Notes: generated by a model not told the origin, from the sequence alone. Positions 1 through 7,785 are shown, counted from the first letter of the stretch. The stretch: DNA of 64,000 bases from Cytophagales bacterium (GCA_017303795.1 JAFLBR010000002.1:310001-374000), one strand, 5' to 3'. Numbers and translations: made by a program.

Positions 1-1768
1 AACGGAAGAACAGGAGTTTCTTAATCTGCCCGGTTCAAGGGTGACTAATTCTACGGCTAATGTTACCGTTGGTGGTAATGAAGTCAGCCGGTTAAGAAAT
101 GATATGCCCGTGGGCCCGTCTATTAGTCTGCAGGTCATGCCTGGTGATGCGCTGTTTGCCACAGCGTTTGCTTACCATGAGGGTACAGGCTTCGGCACAA
201 CGGCAATAACAAACGGGGCAATGATTACTGCTATCGCTGCTGCGTTTGGAGGCGTAAGTGGTGCGCCCGGTGAAGCGGGGCAGGTCTTTAATGCCGTGAA
301 CAACGCCTATCCCATACATGGACCAACCGCATCGCCAAGCAACAACCACCCAGCTGCATTTGTCAACTATATCTTGTTTGATCTCAATATGGTTCCCATT
401 ACCGGAGGCTATACGCGCGTGGGCACTTCCCCGGGGCAAGTTCAACTCGGCCCTGTTTTGGTTGAGCAACCGGGCTATGTTTATTTCTTTTTAAGCAACG
501 AAGGAAACTCAACCACACCGGTTTACTTCGATGACTTTACTGTACAGGTTCAGGAGTCTAAGTTAATGGGCGCTTACCTCACCTACCCGTTTGGGGCCGA
601 GGTCGAAAGCCAGACTCTGGAGCGTTGGCGCATGCCGGAGAACCGGTACCGCTTTCAGAGCAAGGCAATCCAAAAAGATCTTGGTGTTGAGTTGTACGAT
701 TTTGGTTCCAGATTGTATGATCCCTATACCGGACGATGGTTTGCTGTCGATCCACAGAAACAATTTGCGAGCCCGTACACAGCAATGGGAAATAATCCAT
801 TGATGATGGTCGATCCCGATGGTGAGTTGGTTTGGTTTGTGCCCATTATTATTGGCGCAGTTATTGGCGGTGCGACTGGTGGTGTTTACGCGGCAAACTC
901 AGGAGACTATTCAATTCTTGGCGGAATTTGGAGAGGTGCATTGATTGGTGGCATTGCTGGCGCAGGGGGTGTTGGCGTGAGTACAGCGGGTGGAGGGGCA
1001 ATGCTTGCTGGAGCGACTGGAGGCGCTTTAGGGGGTGCAGGATTCTCAGGCCTTCAAAATGATTGGGATGCAAACGAAATGTTAAGGGGCGGTTTAATCG
1101 GTGCTGCCAGCGGGTTTGTCGGTGGTGGTTTTGCTTCTGCCATTGGTGGTGGTGGTGGTGCGTTTGTCGGAGGTGCTACAGCTGATATGACCGGGCAGTT
1201 ATTAACGACGGGTGATTTGAACATTGGACAATCATTAGTAGCAGGTGGAGTATCACTTGGGATGCATCATGGAATGTCAAAGTTAAGCTACGAGACTGGC
1301 GGTAAGAAACTTGGAAAAATTGATCTAACATATAAAGAGTTTAAAACCATCCAAGCAGAAAATCAACGTTCAAGGTTTTGGCATCGCGAGAGGGGCGTTA
1401 CTCTATTAAAAAATGCTGATCCAAGAGTTGTTCCAAAGAAGGGGCTTTATGAGGGCAAGATAAAGCAGTTGAGATTTAAGGAAAGCATTGATTTTCCGAG
1501 TGCGGATGATTTAGGAATTGATCTCAGTGAAATTAAGGCACAGTGGCATAGTCATTGGAGTAAATCTTTTGCTGTTGGTTTTTCTGGTACTGATCTAGGA
1601 AATCCTCACAACCAAATCGTTACTAATCGTCACAATAGCTATGTTAATTATAATTACTACGACTATCGACCTCAAGATAACTTCTTTGCCCAATATACAA
1701 CTTGGGAACAATATCCTGTTGCAGATGGCTTCGCAAGGTACTTCTGGTTCTCTATTTTCAGATTTTAA
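1..1768 (+). CDS. RHS/YD-repeat protein, C-terminal part (5' truncated by the window)
   Basis: The reading frame is open to the left edge (first full codon at base 2), so the GTG at 41 is not the real start and only the C-terminal part is present. The RHS core signature is clear: YDFGSRLYDPYTGRWFAVDP followed by YTAMGNNPLMMVDPDGE, roughly bases 695-825. A glycine- and alanine-rich hydrophobic stretch follows (about 835-1270), as is usual between an RHS core and its polymorphic tip. The last ~160 residues are the variable tip. They contain HSH (1547-1555), nine residues, then SGTD (1583-1594), which matches the HxH-x(7-10)-SxxD metal-binding pattern of JAB/JAMM peptidases. RHS proteins are exported or cell-surface polymorphic toxins. 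A toxin role here is inferred, and the JAMM assignment rests on the motif only. Confidence 0.85.
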   Translation, partial: TEEQEFLNLPGSRVTNSTANVTVGGNEVSRLRNDMPVGPSISLQVMPGDALFATAFAYHEGTGFGTTAITNGAMITAIAAAFGGVSGAPGEAGQVFNAVNNAYPIHGPTASPSNNHPAAFVNYILFDLNMVPITGGYTRVGTSPGQVQLGPVLVEQPGYVYFFLSNEGNSTTPVYFDDFTVQVQESKLMGAYLTYPFGAEVESQTLERWRMPENRYRFQSKAIQKDLGVELYDFGSRLYDPYTGRWFAVDPQKQFASPYTAMGNNPLMMVDPDGELVWFVPIIIGAVIGGATGGVYAANSGDYSILGGIWRGALIGGIAGAGGVGVSTAGGGAMLAGATGGALGGAGFSGLQNDWDANEMLRGGLIGAASGFVGGGFASAIGGGGGAFVGGATADMTGQLLTTGDLNIGQSLVAGGVSLGMHHGMSKLSYETGGKKLGKIDLTYKEFKTIQAENQRSRFWHRERGVTLLKNADPRVVPKKGLYEGKIKQLRFKESIDFPSADDLGIDLSEIKAQWHSHWSKSFAVGFSGTDLGNPHNQIVTNRHNSYVNYNYYDYRPQDNFFAQYTTWEQYPVADGFARYFWFSIFRF

Positions 1769-1782
1769 CTCAATACAAACAC

Positions 1783-2220
1783 ATGAGGCGTAAAAATTTA
1801 GCGGTTCTCGTTATTTCAATTTTTTTTCTCAGCCGCACCGCTGCTCAAGACAATGGGGCTTCCAAAAGATATGACAGTCTTTCAAGAACGGGTTCTGTCC
1901 ATGATGATCGTCCAGTGCCTTCATTATATATTTTCGATAGTCTATTTATCATAAGTGAAAAACTCGTTAAAAAAAACTTCCGGTTAGCGGGTACTATAAC
2001 GTATTCTAAATTGATCTTTAACTCGCAAGATTCGAATGTATTTTATGTAAAAACAGGAAGAACAGTCTATTTAAATGGCAAGTTGCTTGGTTCACGGGAA
2101 AGCCTTCTAGATATAAATAATTGTCCTCGAATTAGGTTTAGGATAATCTCTGCTAATACTCTTCGGAGAAGGTATGGTTTTGAAAATGCAAATGGTGCTT
2201 ATTTCATAACATGTGAATAG
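1783..2220 (+). CDS. Small secreted protein resembling a stand-alone TonB-receptor plug segment
   Basis: 145 residues, starting at ATG 1783, 14 bases after the RHS stop. An upstream in-frame start at 1702 would lie inside the RHS gene and would destroy the signal peptide. The N-terminus, MRRKNLAVLVISIFFLSRTA followed by AQ, is a typical Sec signal peptide. The C-terminal half (TVYLNGKLLG, then RIRFRIISANTLRRRYGF and NANGAYFITCE) follows the rhythm of the TonB-dependent receptor plug, where an IxxIxVL strand leads to YGxxxxNGVIxITT. No barrel follows, so this is at most an isolated plug-like domain. Its position behind an RHS tip would also suit an immunity or accessory protein. Function is unknown. 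Confidence 0.6.
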   Translation: MRRKNLAVLVISIFFLSRTAAQDNGASKRYDSLSRTGSVHDDRPVPSLYIFDSLFIISEKLVKKNFRLAGTITYSKLIFNSQDSNVFYVKTGRTVYLNGKLLGSRESLLDINNCPRIRFRIISANTLRRRYGFENANGAYFITCE

Positions 2221-2301
2221 TTAGGTTTTGACATGCGCTTGATTGGTGCTGTCGCACCCTGAATCACCTTGCCGTTGAAACTTTATTGCGAGGAGCGGTT
2301 T

Positions 2302-3378
2302 CTATATTAGACTCAATTCTGATTTTATATCTTGCACCATTGCCTGTGCCAAATCCTCTACATTTAGTTTTTCGCCATTGATCACTTGCTTAAATACTTC
2401 TAGACCCTCCTTGCGGTTACCCGCCTCCAGAAATTGTGCTGCTTCCTGAATCGCAGTTTGATAGTTCATCGGTTGCTTTACTGCTGGCACATTGGTAACA
2501 ATATTGCGTGTAGTCAATAGTTTTGAAATCGTATAGGCCCGCATCGCTGAATCCTGGGATGGCGTGCATAAGTCCAATACATCCTTTTGTGATAAGTCCC
2601 GGTTTAACCAGGCCTTTTCATCTTCCCGTGGAATGAATACCGGCATGCGCTGCTTGTGATTATGTACATATTCCAAAATGCTGTTGGCCTTCGTGGTGAG
2701 CACCGTGTAACTATAATAATATTCACCGGTAACTTTATCTTTCCACCTGCTATAGAGCCCAGCCATAGAACGCACCTGTTGATCCCGAAACGTCACATAA
2801 TACGGTATCTTCACCGTTCCTTTTTCATCCAGCCACCGCCATTCATAAAAACCCGTTACCGGGATCAGACACCGCTGTGCATTTTTGACCGCATCCCGAT
2901 AGGAAGGTTTGTCGGCCATCTCTTCAGAAATACAATTCAATGTCTGCGTGCGCAAGATCATCGCCTTCTCCGAATCACTCATGTAAAAGGGGATAAGCCC
3001 CCATCGGAATAACTTGAACTGATCAGGTTCACCCGCAGTGATAACAGGCGTAGGCAGGTAATCAAAACCATTCTCATGATACCGGGAAATTTTTTCTTTA
3101 TCAATTCCAGACAGCGTCTTGAGATAATACTTCAGTTCAGAAAGTTCCTGTTTAGAATAATGTGCGGGCAGACTATTCTTTTGGGAATAGGCAACAAGCA
3201 AGTTGTGAATAGATTCTGTTTGATTAAGACTTAACGCATACAATGCACCATCTTTCCGCGCTAACACCTCAAACTTTTTTTTGATGATGTCCAACTCTTC
3301 GGTAATCGCTTGAAAGGATGCATCGTAGTGCTCCTCCAGTTCACTCACCTTTGTTGCTAATGCTTTGTGATAACACAT
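2302..3378 (-). CDS. HMCES/YedK-type SRAP protein (abasic-site DNA-protein crosslinker) with extensions
   Basis: SRAP proteins bind abasic sites in single-stranded DNA and crosslink to them through Cys2. The N-terminus is MCYHKAL, so Cys2 is exposed after Met removal. Other active-site segments are present: LNCISEE (the Asn of the usual NARxE), GFYEW (Glu), and HNHKQRMP (the His before RMP), plus RWGLIPFY. The protein has 358 residues against about 220 in the family. The excess is an insertion of roughly 80 residues after the N-terminal strand (about residues 20-100) and a helical C-terminal tail of about 50 residues. A 108-residue gene lies 19 bases upstream on the same strand, probably in the same transcript. 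A second SRAP homologue with a degenerate active site lies at 43764-44456. Confidence 0.85.
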   Translation of the reverse strand: MCYHKALATKVSELEEHYDASFQAITEELDIIKKKFEVLARKDGALYALSLNQTESIHNLLVAYSQKNSLPAHYSKQELSELKYYLKTLSGIDKEKISRYHENGFDYLPTPVITAGEPDQFKLFRWGLIPFYMSDSEKAMILRTQTLNCISEEMADKPSYRDAVKNAQRCLIPVTGFYEWRWLDEKGTVKIPYYVTFRDQQVRSMAGLYSRWKDKVTGEYYYSYTVLTTKANSILEYVHNHKQRMPVFIPREDEKAWLNRDLSQKDVLDLCTPSQDSAMRAYTISKLLTTRNIVTNVPAVKQPMNYQTAIQEAAQFLEAGNRKEGLEVFKQVINGEKLNVEDLAQAMVQDIKSELSLI

Positions 3379-3397
3379 TGTAGTAACGGTAACGAAA

Positions 3398-3724
3398 TCA
3401 GGCCAGGTACTTTTGAATCACCAAACGCACCTCAGCGTCAATAAACTCCTGTGTCATATTTGCCTCCGGTTCCAATGCCAACTCTTTTGCTTGTTTGATG
3501 GTGGTGGCATAATGAACAAGGTCGAGTGGTGACTCCGCCAAGCTGGTTAAATCCCGCTTGAGAAACTCTGTTCGCACCGCACTGATCGCAAACACCTCAA
3601 ACTTATCTTCCAGGTACGTTGCCAATGCATCCGGCTTCAGCAAGGATTTGATAGAGGTGACACGCTGCTCGCTGATATGTTCTATGATTCTGTCGGTGTT
3701 CCAAATTGATTCGAGGGTCGGCAT
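3398..3724 (-). CDS. Conserved-looking small protein, unknown function
   Basis: 108 residues, starting at ATG 3724. A TAACTTTG element on the same strand (3749-3756) fits a Bacteroidota promoter for this gene. The protein (MPTLESIWNTDRIIEHISEQ at the start) has no signal peptide or membrane segment and looks mostly helical. I recognise no domain. It precedes the SRAP gene by 19 bases, so the two are probably co-transcribed. The coding call rests on length, a clean start and the operon arrangement. Confidence 0.6.
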   Translation of the reverse strand: MPTLESIWNTDRIIEHISEQRVTSIKSLLKPDALATYLEDKFEVFAISAVRTEFLKRDLTSLAESPLDLVHYATTIKQAKELALEPEANMTQEFIDAEVRLVIQKYLA

Positions 3725-3748
3725 GAACAGGATTTAATGCTAATATCT

Positions 3749-3756
3749 CAAAGTTA
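3749..3756 (-). promoter_or_regulatory. Candidate -7 promoter element upstream of the 108-aa gene and SRAP gene
   Basis: Read on the reverse strand the bases are TAACTTTG, an exact match to the Bacteroidota -7 consensus TAnnTTTG, 24 bases upstream of the ATG. No TTTG was seen at the expected -33 distance, so support is partial. Confidence 0.35.
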
Positions 3757-3842
3757 ACGAAAAGAAATTGGTTGGTTTTGGTTTGTGTTTGGTGGTGTGA
3801 TGAACATTTTTCCGCCCGCCAAAGTTGTCCCGCCCGCAGAAC

Positions 3843-3909
3843 CTTTGTCAAGGGTAATACGAGTGTCGATTGTTTTTTATTTTTTTTGGAATCGCCACCC
3901 TTGACAAAG
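3843..3909. repeat. 13-bp perfect inverted repeat around a T-rich loop
   Basis: CTTTGTCAAGGGT (3843-3855) is the exact reverse complement of ACCCTTGACAAAG (3897-3909). The 41-base spacer contains long T runs. The loop is long for a terminator. It may be a remnant of terminal inverted repeats or a long-loop hairpin. Confidence 0.5.
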
Positions 3910-4097
3910 AACCTCCGGTCAGCACATTGGCGGCTTAACGGAAAGAATGGATAGGTGTGGGCGGGGTAAGAGTAAGAGTACTGTGGAACATAGTAGAGTA
4001 GAAGTAAGTTATGCTCACGGAATCATCGTGTTGAATGGTGTGCTAAAGACTAACGCAACTTGCATTCCAGTTGGTCGTGTGCCAGGGTTTCAGGCAA

Positions 4098-4385
4098 TCA
4101 GGCAACCTGAAGCTGCTCATGAATCCAAAGCAAATCTTCCAGCAAGACAGATCGCTCGTCATCCAGATCATGGTAGAGTCCCTCTCCGGTAGCAATATCT
4201 TTGGTGATCACAATAATCTCATCGCCTTGCATCAACACACCGTCAATGAGCTCACGCGCAGAACCTAACTTCTTTCCGTTCTCGAATTGAATCTCCGGCT
4301 GCATTTCAAGGCATCGGATGATATCGGTGAGCATTTGTTCACGCAGTTGCTGTATGTGTGGCCGGAAGGTAGTGAGCTGTAGCAT
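4098..4385 (-). CDS. Small hypothetical protein, unknown function
   Basis: 95 residues, starting at ATG 4385 (MLQLTTFRPHIQQLREQMLT). Acidic and soluble, with no signal peptide, membrane segment or recognisable motif. The middle (GVLMQGDEIIVITKDIATGE) looks like short beta strands, and the end is a helix rich in Asp, Glu and Leu. It sits alone between two spacers next to the integrase region, which suggests accessory DNA. Gene status is plausible but not proven. Confidence 0.45.
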   Translation of the reverse strand: MLQLTTFRPHIQQLREQMLTDIIRCLEMQPEIQFENGKKLGSARELIDGVLMQGDEIIVITKDIATGEGLYHDLDDERSVLLEDLLWIHEQLQVA

Positions 4386-4600
4386 TGAGTTTTTTTATTA
4401 GTGTATAAGTTACAAATTTGATACGTGAAGTAAAAGTGATTTCGCTAAAAGAAGGGCGTTAAATCCATTTCCGGTTTGGTGCGATTTCTTCGTTGCCTCC
4501 GCTTGCCTGTTCTTACTTTAGCGGGAAAGCTTGCACCTTGTTTGGGTAATACATACCCACCTTGTTAACATCTTGTGATCCCATTCCTGAAATTATTCAG

Positions 4601-4930
4601 ATGATTGTGCGTGCATCAATGAATGACAAGATGGAGCTGCCCAAACAATTCATTAAGGAGTTATTCAATTCCTACCTCGACACCACGTTTTCGAAAGCGT
4701 TACCCGAGATCGTGAAAGAAGTGCTTTCGAAAAACAATTGGTTTGCCGGTCAGGACTTTCTCGCCATTGATGAGGCAAGCAAACGGTACCGACTATGCCG
4801 AAAGACATTATACAACTATCACAATAAAAAATACATCACGCTCCATAGTTCCGCGGGGAAGACCTTCGTTTCCATCACTGATTTGGAGAATCACATTCGT
4901 AAAAATCCGCTGCCACGAAATACTAACTAG
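4601..4930 (+). CDS. Excisionase-like helix-turn-helix DNA-binding protein
   Basis: About 109 residues from ATG 4601; ATG 4619 (MNDKMELPKQF) is an equally good start. An upstream TTG at 4562 looks less likely. The C-terminal half (FLAIDEASKRYRLCRKTLYN, then ISTDLENH-like spacing near FVSITDLENHI) follows the MerR/excisionase HTH pattern, in which a helix-turn-helix is followed by a short wing and a residual helix. The first half is helical. The gene converges on the tyrosine recombinase and their 3' ends overlap by 8 bases. A directionality factor or local regulator for that recombinase is the natural inference. Confidence 0.65.
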   Translation: MIVRASMNDKMELPKQFIKELFNSYLDTTFSKALPEIVKEVLSKNNWFAGQDFLAIDEASKRYRLCRKTLYNYHNKKYITLHSSAGKTFVSITDLENHIRKNPLPRNTN

Positions 4931-6254
4931 CGATCCGGTATTCAGATCGGGGTTCCTCCACAACTTTAGTTACCAGGTCGTCCCACTGCTGGTTCGCCTG
5001 CTCCAAACTATCCTTGTTCACATCTACGTAGCGGCTGTATGCCGCGAAAGTCTTATGGCCCGTTCTTTTCATGGATGTTTTGGTCGGAATGCCCAGCATA
5101 TTGTCAATAGTGGCTGCGGTCTTCCTCATAAACTTAGTGGAGAACACTTCTTTCAAGGGTAATTCATCAACAGATGTCAGTCTTCCATAACTGTCATATT
5201 GCGGAACATACTTAATTTGATTCCAGTCAAGGAGTCGGGCGATGGCTCTCAAATTAGTGTTCATCCGCTGGTTGGTCGGCACACGCGGCAGCACATTATT
5301 ATACTTGGCAAGGATTTCCAGTCCGATTTTGTTCAGAACAATTTCCTGATGTGCATTCCCGGTTTTGCCTTCAAAGTAGGTGATTGTGTTTTGATTCACT
5401 TTGAAGCCGTTCTTTTTTAGCGTCTCTGCCATTCGTTTTAAGTCTCCGTGCCTCGGTCCACCAATGGAAACCGCAAACACAAAAACATCCCGCGTTTGCT
5501 CCAGGCACTTTCGCTTGCTGAGGTCTTTCTGGTAAAGCTGAAAGAACTGGTCAACCGTTAACCCAATCGGGTCACCATATCTGGCCTTGACCTTGAACTT
5601 CATACAAACGGTTGGAATCTGAATACCTTCGTTTTCACCGGCTACCCAACGCAAGAAAATCCTTAAGTTCTTGAATTGTTTGTGGATAGTCGGACCAGAC
5701 AACTTGAGCCCCTCCAGATAATCCCTGAACTTCTCCAGAAATTCTTTCGTAAGATCGGATAGGTGCAATACCCCTGTTCCGGCTGTGAAAGTTTTATAAT
5801 GTTCGAAAGTGCTTCGGTATGAATTGATTCCTGCACCAATCTCTTTTTCCTTTTTTACGATAAAGGCCTCATACCAGGCGGCAATCGACTTGTCGGCAAT
5901 AACCGTATCTGGCAGTTGATCTTTGGCAAATTCTGTTTTCACATTATCCGGAGAAAGGGATAGTGACTTTAATTTTAGGTGAAAGACCGCTGCGTTCAAT
6001 TTTTGGTATATGCTGTTAAGCATGGTGTTATTAGAAATGAGTTTTCTCCGTTCTTTATCACTCAACTTTTTTAGGGACCTGAGTTTGTATAACTCCAAGT
6101 CCTTATCGAACACTAACTCTGTGTCATTCGGGTTTACCGTAATCGAGGTATTGACCCTGAATCTTTTCTTAAGGTGTGAGTACTCTATAATAATAGGAGA
6201 TTCATTACTCTTATTAATATAGTACCTCTTTATATAGGTATGAATCGTTGCCAT
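4923..6254 (-). CDS. Tyrosine recombinase/phage-type integrase (Bacteroidota type)
   Basis: 443 residues, starting at ATG 6254. An N-terminal arm-type DNA-binding region (about residues 1-110) is followed by a core-binding SAM-like helical domain (about 120-225) and a catalytic domain (about 235-425). Catalytic segments visible are GGPRHGDL (first Arg), KFMRKTAAT (the HxxR box, with Lys replacing His), RTGHKTF (His/Trp position) and AAYSRYVDV (nucleophilic Tyr). Such enzymes carry out strand exchange between attachment sites of conjugative or phage-like elements. No transfer or phage genes flank it, so the element is either very small or decayed. Paired TGGTACACT repeats lie just upstream, and short direct repeats about 150 bases upstream may be attachment-site relics. 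Confidence 0.9.
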   Translation of the reverse strand: MATIHTYIKRYYINKSNESPIIIEYSHLKKRFRVNTSITVNPNDTELVFDKDLELYKLRSLKKLSDKERRKLISNNTMLNSIYQKLNAAVFHLKLKSLSLSPDNVKTEFAKDQLPDTVIADKSIAAWYEAFIVKKEKEIGAGINSYRSTFEHYKTFTAGTGVLHLSDLTKEFLEKFRDYLEGLKLSGPTIHKQFKNLRIFLRWVAGENEGIQIPTVCMKFKVKARYGDPIGLTVDQFFQLYQKDLSKRKCLEQTRDVFVFAVSIGGPRHGDLKRMAETLKKNGFKVNQNTITYFEGKTGNAHQEIVLNKIGLEILAKYNNVLPRVPTNQRMNTNLRAIARLLDWNQIKYVPQYDSYGRLTSVDELPLKEVFSTKFMRKTAATIDNMLGIPTKTSMKRTGHKTFAAYSRYVDVNKDSLEQANQQWDDLVTKVVEEPRSEYRIAS

Positions 6255-6268
6255 TGGCTTTATCGTTT

Positions 6269-6288
6269 TGGTACACTAATGGTACACT
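6269..6288. repeat. Tandem TGGTACACT pair upstream of the integrase
   Basis: TGGTACACT occurs at 6269-6277 and 6280-6288, an 11-base period, so both copies face the same side of the helix. They lie 15-34 bases upstream of the integrase start codon. This would suit arm-type integrase sites or an autoregulatory operator. Confidence 0.5.
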
Positions 6289-6401
6289 TTTGATATTCAA
6301 TTTAACGAAATACCTCCTATAAAAGGCACGATTTCACCTGAAAAATTCAGTTTTTATGCAAATTTGGGCATTGTTGTGTATTGGTATGTATTGCCAAACA
6401 T

Positions 6402-6416
6402 CCGCTCGGAACCTCC
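6402..6416. repeat. 15-bp direct repeat, copy 1 (candidate att/tRNA 3'-end remnant)
   Basis: CCGCTCGGAACCTCC recurs identically at 6505-6519. The sequence would suit a tRNA acceptor-stem 3' end (AACCTCC followed here by A), and each copy is followed within 12 bases by an intrinsic terminator. No complete tRNA is present. The neighbouring integrase makes an attachment-site origin plausible. Confidence 0.45.
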
Positions 6417-6420
6417 ATCT

Positions 6421-6446
6421 AAAGCCATCCGCAGGATGGCTTTTTT
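6421..6446 (+). terminator. Intrinsic terminator
   Basis: A perfect 10-bp stem (AAAGCCATCC, loop GCA, GGATGGCTTT) runs straight into a T tract. It lies directly behind the first 15-bp repeat. No gene in the window obviously ends here on the plus strand, so it may be left over from an RNA gene whose 3' end is that repeat. Confidence 0.75.
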
Positions 6447-6485
6447 GTTTTTAGGGAATTCATACAAAAGTCTGCAATGCGGTTC

Positions 6486-6505
6486 GTCCCGATAGCTATC
6501 GGGAC
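6486..6505. repeat. 20-bp perfect palindrome
   Basis: GTCCCGATAGCTATCGGGAC is its own reverse complement. It directly precedes the second 15-bp repeat. The core CCCGATAGCTATCGGG is a word I associate with dispersed palindromes in Bacteroidota genomes, though I cannot count copies here. Confidence 0.6.
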
Positions 6506-6519
6506 CGCTCGGAACCTCC
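6505..6519. repeat. 15-bp direct repeat, copy 2
   Basis: Identical to 6402-6416 (CCGCTCGGAACCTCC), 103 bases downstream, and again followed by a hairpin with a T tract. Confidence 0.45.
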
Positions 6520-6527
6520 GCGATAAG

Positions 6528-6556
6528 GAGAATTCAGAAATGAGTTCTCTTTTTTT
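6528..6556 (+). terminator. Intrinsic terminator
   Basis: GAGAATTC (6528-6535) pairs with GAGTTCTC (6542-6549) through eight pairs including one G-T, with a 6-base loop, followed by seven Ts. It follows the second 15-bp repeat, mirroring the arrangement at the first. Confidence 0.65.
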
Positions 6557-6651
6557 GTTTATGACTTCTTGTATGAATAGTGTTGTTTTAGCAAATCCTT
6601 CCATCACAAAATCCATAGCAACCAATTCCAGTTTTTATATATCTTTCCAAC

Positions 6652-7758
6652 ATGAAGAAATTCTTAATTGGCATGGGAGTGCTATTGGCAGCAGGCTGCT
6701 CAACTCCTAAAAAACAAGATGTTATGGAGAACACAACTTCTCAACCCGCATTGAACGAACAAACTGTTACCCTCACTAACACCAAGGGTTTAAAGGCTAC
6801 GATCACGCCCTACGGTGGTAAAGTAATTAGTCTTTGGGTACCCGATAAAAATGGTAATCTGGGCGATATAGTTTTAGGGTATGATTCAGCCAGTCAATAC
6901 CCTTCAGGTAATCCATACTTTGGTGCACTAATCGGCCGCTACGGTAACCGTATTGGCAAAGGGCAATTTACCCTCGATGGCACTACGTACCAATTAGAGA
7001 CAAATAATGGAGCGAATGCTTTGCATGGTGGCCCAGGTGGGTTTCATAATGTTATGTGGGATGTAGTGGAAGTTAAGTCGAATAGTATAGTATTGGCATA
7101 CACCAGTGCCGATGGTGAAGAAGGTTATCCCGGTACACTTCAGGCTAAAGTTATTTACACCTTAACGGATGCGAACGAACTCACTATTGAATACGAAGCC
7201 ACAACCGATCAACCTACTATTGCCAACCTAACGCATCACTCATTCTTTAACCTGGCTGGCGAAGGTGTGGGCGATATTCTGAATCATGAATTGCAAATTA
7301 TTGCCGATACGTTTACGCCTGTAGATGAAGGTCTGATTCCGACTGGCGAACTGAAACCTGTAGCCGGAACGCCTTTTGATTTTAACAAACCAACCGCCAT
7401 TGGTGCCCGCATTGAGGCAGATGATATTCAATTGAAGTATGGTAAAGGGTACGATCACAACTGGGTGTTGAAACGTGAAGGAACTGGGTTGAGTCTTGCA
7501 GCAGTAGCTTCAGAACCTACAACCGGTAGAGTAATGGAAGTCTGGACTACCGAACCCGGTCTCCAGTTTTACTCTGGTAACTTTTTGAATGGTACGGAAG
7601 GTGGTAAAGCCGGGAAGCAATACCAGTTTCGAACCGGATTTTGTTTGGAGGCACAACACTTTCCTGACTCACCCAATAAACCAGAATTTCCATCTACTTT
7701 GTTGAGGCCCGGTCAGGTTTACATACAAAAAACGGTGTATAAATTTTTGACCAAGTAA
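6652..7758 (+). CDS. galM: Aldose 1-epimerase (mutarotase), lipoprotein form
   Basis: Interconverts alpha and beta anomers of aldoses such as galactose and glucose. The 368-residue protein begins MKKFLIGMGVLLAAGCSTPK, a lipoprotein signal with lipobox LAAGC, so it probably acts in the periplasm, unlike cytosolic GalM. Family landmarks are in order: NRIGKGQFTLDG, NGANALHGGPGGF, LTHHSFFNLAGEG (catalytic His), YGKGYDHNWVL (substrate-binding Asp), LQFYSGNFL and CLEAQHFPDSPN (catalytic Glu). Length fits the family plus a signal peptide. It stands alone with a terminator behind it. No sugar-utilisation genes are near, so the substrate cannot be narrowed. Confidence 0.93.
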   Translation: MKKFLIGMGVLLAAGCSTPKKQDVMENTTSQPALNEQTVTLTNTKGLKATITPYGGKVISLWVPDKNGNLGDIVLGYDSASQYPSGNPYFGALIGRYGNRIGKGQFTLDGTTYQLETNNGANALHGGPGGFHNVMWDVVEVKSNSIVLAYTSADGEEGYPGTLQAKVIYTLTDANELTIEYEATTDQPTIANLTHHSFFNLAGEGVGDILNHELQIIADTFTPVDEGLIPTGELKPVAGTPFDFNKPTAIGARIEADDIQLKYGKGYDHNWVLKREGTGLSLAAVASEPTTGRVMEVWTTEPGLQFYSGNFLNGTEGGKAGKQYQFRTGFCLEAQHFPDSPNKPEFPSTLLRPGQVYIQKTVYKFLTK

Positions 7759-7785
7759 TCTTCCATTACCTTTTTATTCCTTTGT

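Larger units (their letters stand above)
3725..4097. other. Intergenic stretch without a convincing gene
   Basis: No open frame here looks like a protein. The stretch holds the promoter element at 3749-3756, repeated CCGCCCGC-like words near 3810-3840, and a 13-bp inverted repeat at 3843-3909 that encloses an A/T-rich tract. Together these resemble the debris of a small mobile element, but nothing identifies it. Confidence 0.4.

Noticed and set aside
92-469. 125-residue open frame on the reverse strand
   Set aside because: It lies entirely opposite the RHS reading frame and its predicted protein has no domain or signal; the RHS frame has clear family motifs.
3947-4268. Two overlapping plus-strand frames of 65-81 residues
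   Set aside because: Low-complexity translations with no start context; the second is antisense to the better-looking gene at 4098-4385.
6402-6519. A complete tRNA gene at the 15-bp repeats
   Set aside because: Neither copy has a T loop, anticodon arm or matching 5' acceptor strand upstream, so only a 3'-end-like fragment can be supported.
6419-6625. 68-residue reverse-strand frame
   Set aside because: It runs through two terminator hairpins, a palindrome and a direct repeat, so the frame reflects repeat structure and not a gene.
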